NCBI GenBank assembly: GCA_021798095.1
Contig: JAJZYL010000043.1
Coordinates: 1-9,430, forward strand
DNA: 9,430 nucleotides
Source: an archaeon
GTDB lineage: Archaea > Thermoproteota > Nitrososphaeria > Conexivisphaerales > UBA164
Direction: 5' to 3'
Part shown: piece by piece, positions 6,965-9,430 of the stretch
Position numbering within the stretch: the stretch's first letter is position 1
Layout: the number at the start of each line of letters is the position of its first letter
Translations under genes and position numbers: made by a program
The notes under the pieces: model-generated
Databases searched by the model: none
Told to the model about the DNA's origin: nothing
Seen by the model: only the letters and a program-made list of their open reading frames with translations

Positions 6965-8401
6965 TCAACCTACAGCTTGTTCCCAAGCGGAAGCAGCTGA
7001 ATTGAGCGCTTGTTGTGCGGCAGTCGCACTGCCATTAGAGGATGTGAGATAGCTGTAAATGGGTCCATTGAACGCTGGTATCAGTGTAGATGAGGTTATT
7101 GGAAGGTTCGGGGGATTGGCCCAACCCTCAGACCCGCTATTGAACACCGCCTGTATTACGTTTCGCTGGTACTGTGGAATCGAGGTGTTTGAAGTCAACA
7201 TTGCCGTCGCTGCTGCGGAGATCGGGAACTCTCCAGCGATGGTATATATTTGCGCATTAACCTTTGGAGAAATCAGGTAAGATATGAATGCCTCAGAATA
7301 GTTCTGGTTAGCGGAATATTTGTTGACGGCGTAGAAGTCCGTGCCGGTTTCAGCGTAGTTACCCGGCAGGCTGGCTACCCCTATGCTCGAAGAAACGTTC
7401 TGCGAAGTAAGGAGCGTCGTACCATCGGCTGTGAACATCAGCGCGCCCCAGGCTTCACCGGCCTGCAGCGGAGCAAACACGGTTCCATAGTTTATCGTGG
7501 TTCCTGCTGGCTGTGGGTCAAACTGCATAAGCTTATACATCATCATGAGCGCTTGCACGCCGGCGGTACTGTTGAACGATGGTGCGGGTATGCCATTGGA
7601 TCCCGTATAACCGTTGAACATTATGTTGTAGTTGAGCAGCCCACCATTGGGATGCCCTCCGTTGATGGATGGATCGTTGGCATAGTAGTTCCCGAAGATA
7701 GCCGGAAAGGTATCGATGATGTCGTGTGACTGGGAACCGTCGACAATCAAGCCGTATGGCACGATGTGGTTCTGGGTTACCAAGAAGTTATCCGCATCCA
7801 GAACGTCCTGCCAGCTGGTCCAAGTGTTAGGGTTGAGACTGATGCCATACTTGGCTTCGAACTGGGAATTCAGCGTTGGATTATTCATTAAGGTGGTGTT
7901 GTAAAAGAAGGTGAAGGTTGACGTGTCATATGGTGTGCCTATGAGCTCCGTGGCTGTCCCGTTTTTGTAGTACCCTCCGAAGTTGAGCTGTGGCGCCGGA
8001 ATATCGCTGGTGTTGAGGTTGACCAGTCCTGTCAGGTCGACCAAGTAGGGCGCGAATCCCAACGCGCTGGTGGATGTATATGTTATTATATTATAGGTGC
8101 CCGACTGCGCCTTCAGTGCCGTCAACTCGGTTGTACCATAGCTATCGAATCCCTGAGCTATGACATTGATTGTCACCCACGGGTAGAGTTTCTCAAATGA
8201 AGTAGCTGCGGCTTGAAGCCAAGCGTTTGACGGGTCGGTGAAGGTGATTACATTAAGGGTCACTGGTATGTGAGACGGAGCCGTTGGCTTGGAAGGCAGC
8301 GTCGAAATATAGTAATAATATATTCCTACGCCCGCTATAACTATTATTACGATGACCGTGATTGCTGCGATTGCTTTAGATATGCTAATTTTAGTTGTCA
8401 T
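6965..8401 (-). CDS. Membrane-anchored sugar-type ABC substrate-binding protein
   Basis: Extracellular solute receptor of the importer, 478 aa, normal for family 1 (CUT1) binding proteins. The N-terminus has a short basic/polar segment and a long hydrophobic helix (about 10-31), then a Pro/Thr/Ser linker (SKPTAPSHIP). There is no Cys lipobox. SKAIAAITV (8-16) resembles archaeal class III (pilin-like) signals. The mature part begins VTLNVITFTDPSNAWLQAAATSFEKLYPWVTINV, the first lobe of such proteins. Towards the C-terminus come YAVNKYSANQNYSEAFISYLISP and EFPISAAATAML, typical of the second lobe. Many Asn-X-Ser/Thr sites and high Ser/Thr/Asn content suggest a glycosylated surface protein. The ligand cannot be read from sequence. 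It is first in the operon with its own TATA box and is probably the most strongly expressed gene. Confidence 0.92.
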   Translation of the reverse strand: MTTKISISKAIAAITVIVIIVIAGVGIYYYYISTLPSKPTAPSHIPVTLNVITFTDPSNAWLQAAATSFEKLYPWVTINVIAQGFDSYGTTELTALKAQSGTYNIITYTSTSALGFAPYLVDLTGLVNLNTSDIPAPQLNFGGYYKNGTATELIGTPYDTSTFTFFYNTTLMNNPTLNSQFEAKYGISLNPNTWTSWQDVLDADNFLVTQNHIVPYGLIVDGSQSHDIIDTFPAIFGNYYANDPSINGGHPNGGLLNYNIMFNGYTGSNGIPAPSFNSTAGVQALMMMYKLMQFDPQPAGTTINYGTVFAPLQAGEAWGALMFTADGTTLLTSQNVSSSIGVASLPGNYAETGTDFYAVNKYSANQNYSEAFISYLISPKVNAQIYTIAGEFPISAAATAMLTSNTSIPQYQRNVIQAVFNSGSEGWANPPNLPITSSTLIPAFNGPIYSYLTSSNGSATAAQQALNSAASAWEQAVG

Positions 8402-8424
8402 TCAAAAGGATATGTGCGAGCAAC

Positions 8425-8433
8425 TAATTAAAC
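8425..8433 (-). promoter_or_regulatory. TATA box of the ABC importer operon
   Basis: GTTTAATTA on the minus strand, preceded by purine-rich GCAAA that could be the TFB recognition element. It is centred about 28 bases before the ATG at 8401, predicting a transcript start within a few bases of the start codon. A second AT-rich site, CTATATAG at 8449-8456, is less well placed. No ribosome-binding site precedes the ATG, in line with a leaderless message. Confidence 0.55.
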
Positions 8434-8468
8434 TTTGCCTATTTTCACTATATAGAATGGAAACGGCA

Positions 8469-8535
8469 TACAGCATCACCTTCAGCTATAGCTCCGCTTT
8501 TTGGAGCAGAAATCATCTCTATAGCTGACGCTGTA
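8469..8535. other. Nested inverted repeat upstream of the importer operon
   Basis: Outer arms TACAGC (8469-8474) plus CAGCTATA (8483-8490) pair with TATAGCTG (8520-8527) plus GCTGTA (8530-8535), interrupted by an 8-versus-2-base bulge. Inside is a second hairpin, GCTCC/GGAGC (8491-8495, 8503-8507), with a 7-base loop. It lies at the 3' end of the decayed transposase frame, about 70-135 bases before the binding-protein gene. It could be a mobile-element end, an operator or a structured RNA. Confidence 0.45.
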
Positions 8536-8709
8536 TCCCATGGCCATCTTAAACGCCTAGAAGAATATCTACATCAGCCGCCTCCTCTCGTAATCCATGG
8601 CCAGCTTCCTTAGAATGCTCTAGCTGCTGTTGGCTATGGCGTTCCTCCTATTCCATATCTGTTCTGTAGAGGAGCCCTTGTTTCTGGTATATATGCAGTG
8701 TCAGCGTTG
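8482..8709 (-). pseudogene. Decayed transposase C-terminus (DDE type, IS5-like?)
   Basis: Fragment with stops and a frame change. Next to the rnp3 copy one frame reads NADTAYIPETRAPLQNRYGIG, resembling the 'ADxAYdSxxNxxxLxxxGI' stretch of DDE transposases. After a frame change the next reads EQIWNRRNAIANSS, then ILRKLAMDYERRRLM, IFF and AFKMAMGYSVSYRD, separated by three TAG codons. 'LM-stop-IFF-stop-AFKMAMG' fits the C-terminal 'VExxFSAFKRMFGE' motif of IS5-like archaeal elements, with the catalytic Glu now TAG. No N-terminal half, no clear terminal repeats and no target duplication are visible. Right boundary 8709 is where rnp3 homology begins. Family assignment is by motif memory only, so it is tentative. 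Confidence 0.45.
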
Positions 8710-8850
8710 AATACGGCGGCCTTAACCCTGTTGGGGTGGCCTTTTAGATGCTCCATAAAATCCTTATAACGAAAATCAACACCTATCCTGATTATCGGCG
8801 CATTCCACTCGTGTGAAGGATCATATTTATACCAGAAGATTTCCGGCTTC
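8710..8850. repeat. Right copy of 141-bp direct repeat
   Basis: Direct-orientation partner of 2812-2952. The two copies enclose 5757 bases holding the 5' end of rnp3, the EamA gene, the ABC importer operon and the transposase remnant. Homologous recombination between them could in principle delete or circularise that interval. Confidence 0.97.
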
Positions 8851-8872
8851 AGGTTTATTTAATGGCTGCTGA
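8710..8872 (-). pseudogene. Broken copy of the rnp3 promoter and 5' region
   Basis: 8710-8850 equals rnp3 codons 42-88 (139 of 141 bases match). 8852-8872 equals the rnp3 TATA region (20 of 21 match). The 140 bases between these blocks in the real gene, with the start codon and codons 1-41, are replaced by one A (8851). Both coding differences are silent (Ser TCC/TCA; Arg AGA/AGG). An in-frame ATG at 8756 would give a 40-aa chimera (8634-8756) that runs from MEHLKGHPNRVKAAVF into the transposase debris; I see no reason to think it works. The duplicated TATA box points towards the importer operon and could start transcription near 8830. The piece begins seven bases after the stop of the second ABC ATPase. 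Confidence 0.9.
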
Positions 8873-8879
8873 ATTTGGT

Positions 8880-9430
8880 TTACTCATCTAGAGCCAATCT
8901 CTTGCCCGTATCTACGGCATAGAACAATAGGCCTTCCGGATCGAGCTGAATCTTGATGGAAGATCCCATATCCAATTTTATCTCCCCCGGATATTGCAAT
9001 ATCAATTGTGTTTTTCCTACGTTTACCGTTACATATGTCACCGAACCCAGCGGCTCCACCACCGATACGGTGCTATCTATTCCTCCCTTTCCCCTTTCTA
9101 CGACCCTGACATGCTCAGGCCTTATCCCCATGAATACTTCTAGCCCATCTGCATCAAGTTTGATATCCTTTAAGGTAACGCTGATATCTTCATTACTGAA
9201 CGTCCATACATTTCCTGAAACAGCACTGCGAATCACACCGCGTACTAAGTTCATCGCCGGAGAGCCGACAAAGCTTGCAGTAAATACATCGTTGGGCCGC
9301 CGGTACAGGTCATAAGGATTATCCACCTGGGTTATTGCCCCTTTGTTCAGGACGGCTATCTTGGTTGCCATGGTTGACGCTTCTGCCTGATCGTGAGTCA
9401 CAAAGATCGTTGTGATCCCCAGCTCCTTCT
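8880..9430 (-). CDS. Second CUT1-type ABC ATPase, C-terminal part, cut by window edge
   Basis: The last ~183 codons of a MalK/UgpC-like ATPase; the Walker A, signature and Walker B motifs lie beyond the right edge. Visible: KELGITTIFVTHDQAEAS with the H-loop His, then GAITQVDNPYDLYRRPNDVF and ASFVGSPAMNLV, standard at the end of the nucleotide-binding domain, then a TOBE/OB-like domain with MGIRPEHVRVVERG. It is clearly a different gene from the ATPase at 5894-6961: the C-terminal domains share only the family pattern, so the window touches two separate importers. TAA ends it at 8880. If it is the last gene of its operon, the debris at 8402-8879 separates two transport loci. The frame stays open to base 9430. 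Confidence 0.92.
   Translation of the reverse strand, partial: KELGITTIFVTHDQAEASTMATKIAVLNKGAITQVDNPYDLYRRPNDVFTASFVGSPAMNLVRGVIRSAVSGNVWTFSNEDISVTLKDIKLDADGLEVFMGIRPEHVRVVERGKGGIDSTVSVVEPLGSVTYVTVNVGKTQLILQYPGEIKLDMGSSIKIQLDPEGLLFYAVDTGKRLALDE

Noticed and set aside
7250..7729. 159-aa plus-strand ORF inside the binding-protein gene
   Set aside because: Fully antisense to a convincing binding protein, with a His/Arg/Gly-rich composition of no known type; a shadow of the real gene.
8484..8640. Amber (TAG) codons read as pyrrolysine in the transposase-like frame
   Set aside because: Three TAG codons plus a frame change fit simple decay (for example GAG to TAG at the expected Glu); nothing else in the window suggests TAG reassignment.
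8953..9315. 120-aa plus-strand ORF
   Set aside because: Antisense to the second ABC ATPase, whose TOBE-like domain is clearly coding; low-complexity Ser/Thr/Pro composition fits a shadow frame.

Overview
The window looks archaeal. Candidate TATA boxes lie about 23-28 bases before several starts, leaders are short or absent, and GTG/TTG starts are common. It carries adjacent genes for the archaeal RNase P proteins Rnp3 (Rpp30) and Rnp2 (Pop5), and a fungal/plant-type P-type H+-ATPase of the sort known from Thermoplasma-like acidophiles. Arginine is mostly AGG/AGA and ATA is frequent. I favour a thermoacidophile related to the Thermoplasmatales, but sequence alone cannot place it. Every gene I accept is on the minus strand.

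Layout, left to right (so transcription reads right to left). 1-872: N-terminal part of the H+-ATPase, cut by the window edge. 873-1146: intergenic, with two short hairpins and a T-run. 1147-1656: exported DUF4382-type protein. 1777-1992: doubtful small ORF. 2207-3074: rnp2 and rnp3, overlapping, behind a leaderless-type promoter. 3130-4028: EamA-type transporter whose last ~35 codons are out of frame because of one base in an A6/T6 run. 4025-4123: possible 32-aa protein with tight operon junctions on both sides. 4128-8401: carbohydrate-type (CUT1-like) ABC importer made of binding protein, ATPase and a single fused two-domain permease. 8402-8879: no intact gene, but a promoter, a hairpin, a decayed transposase tail and a broken copy of the 5' part of rnp3. 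8880-9430: C-terminal part of a second CUT1-type ABC ATPase, cut by the window edge.

The importer genes form a compact operon: 3 or 6 bases between binding protein and ATPase, a 4-base ATPase/permease overlap, and possibly the small ORF and EamA gene as distal members. Solute would be captured outside the cell by the anchored binding protein, passed through the fused permease and driven by the ATPase. The H+-ATPase would energise or acid-protect the membrane, but nothing here ties it to the importer directly.

The most notable structure is the near-identical 141-bp direct repeat (2812-2952 and 8710-8850; 139 of 141 positions match) that brackets the importer and EamA genes. The right copy is an internally deleted rnp3 with its TATA region, joined to transposase debris. 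It sits 7 bases from the stop of the second ABC ATPase. This suggests the ~5.6-kb importer segment was placed between that gene and rnp3 by a duplication or recombination event. I see no CRISPR array, tRNA, rRNA or intact mobile element.
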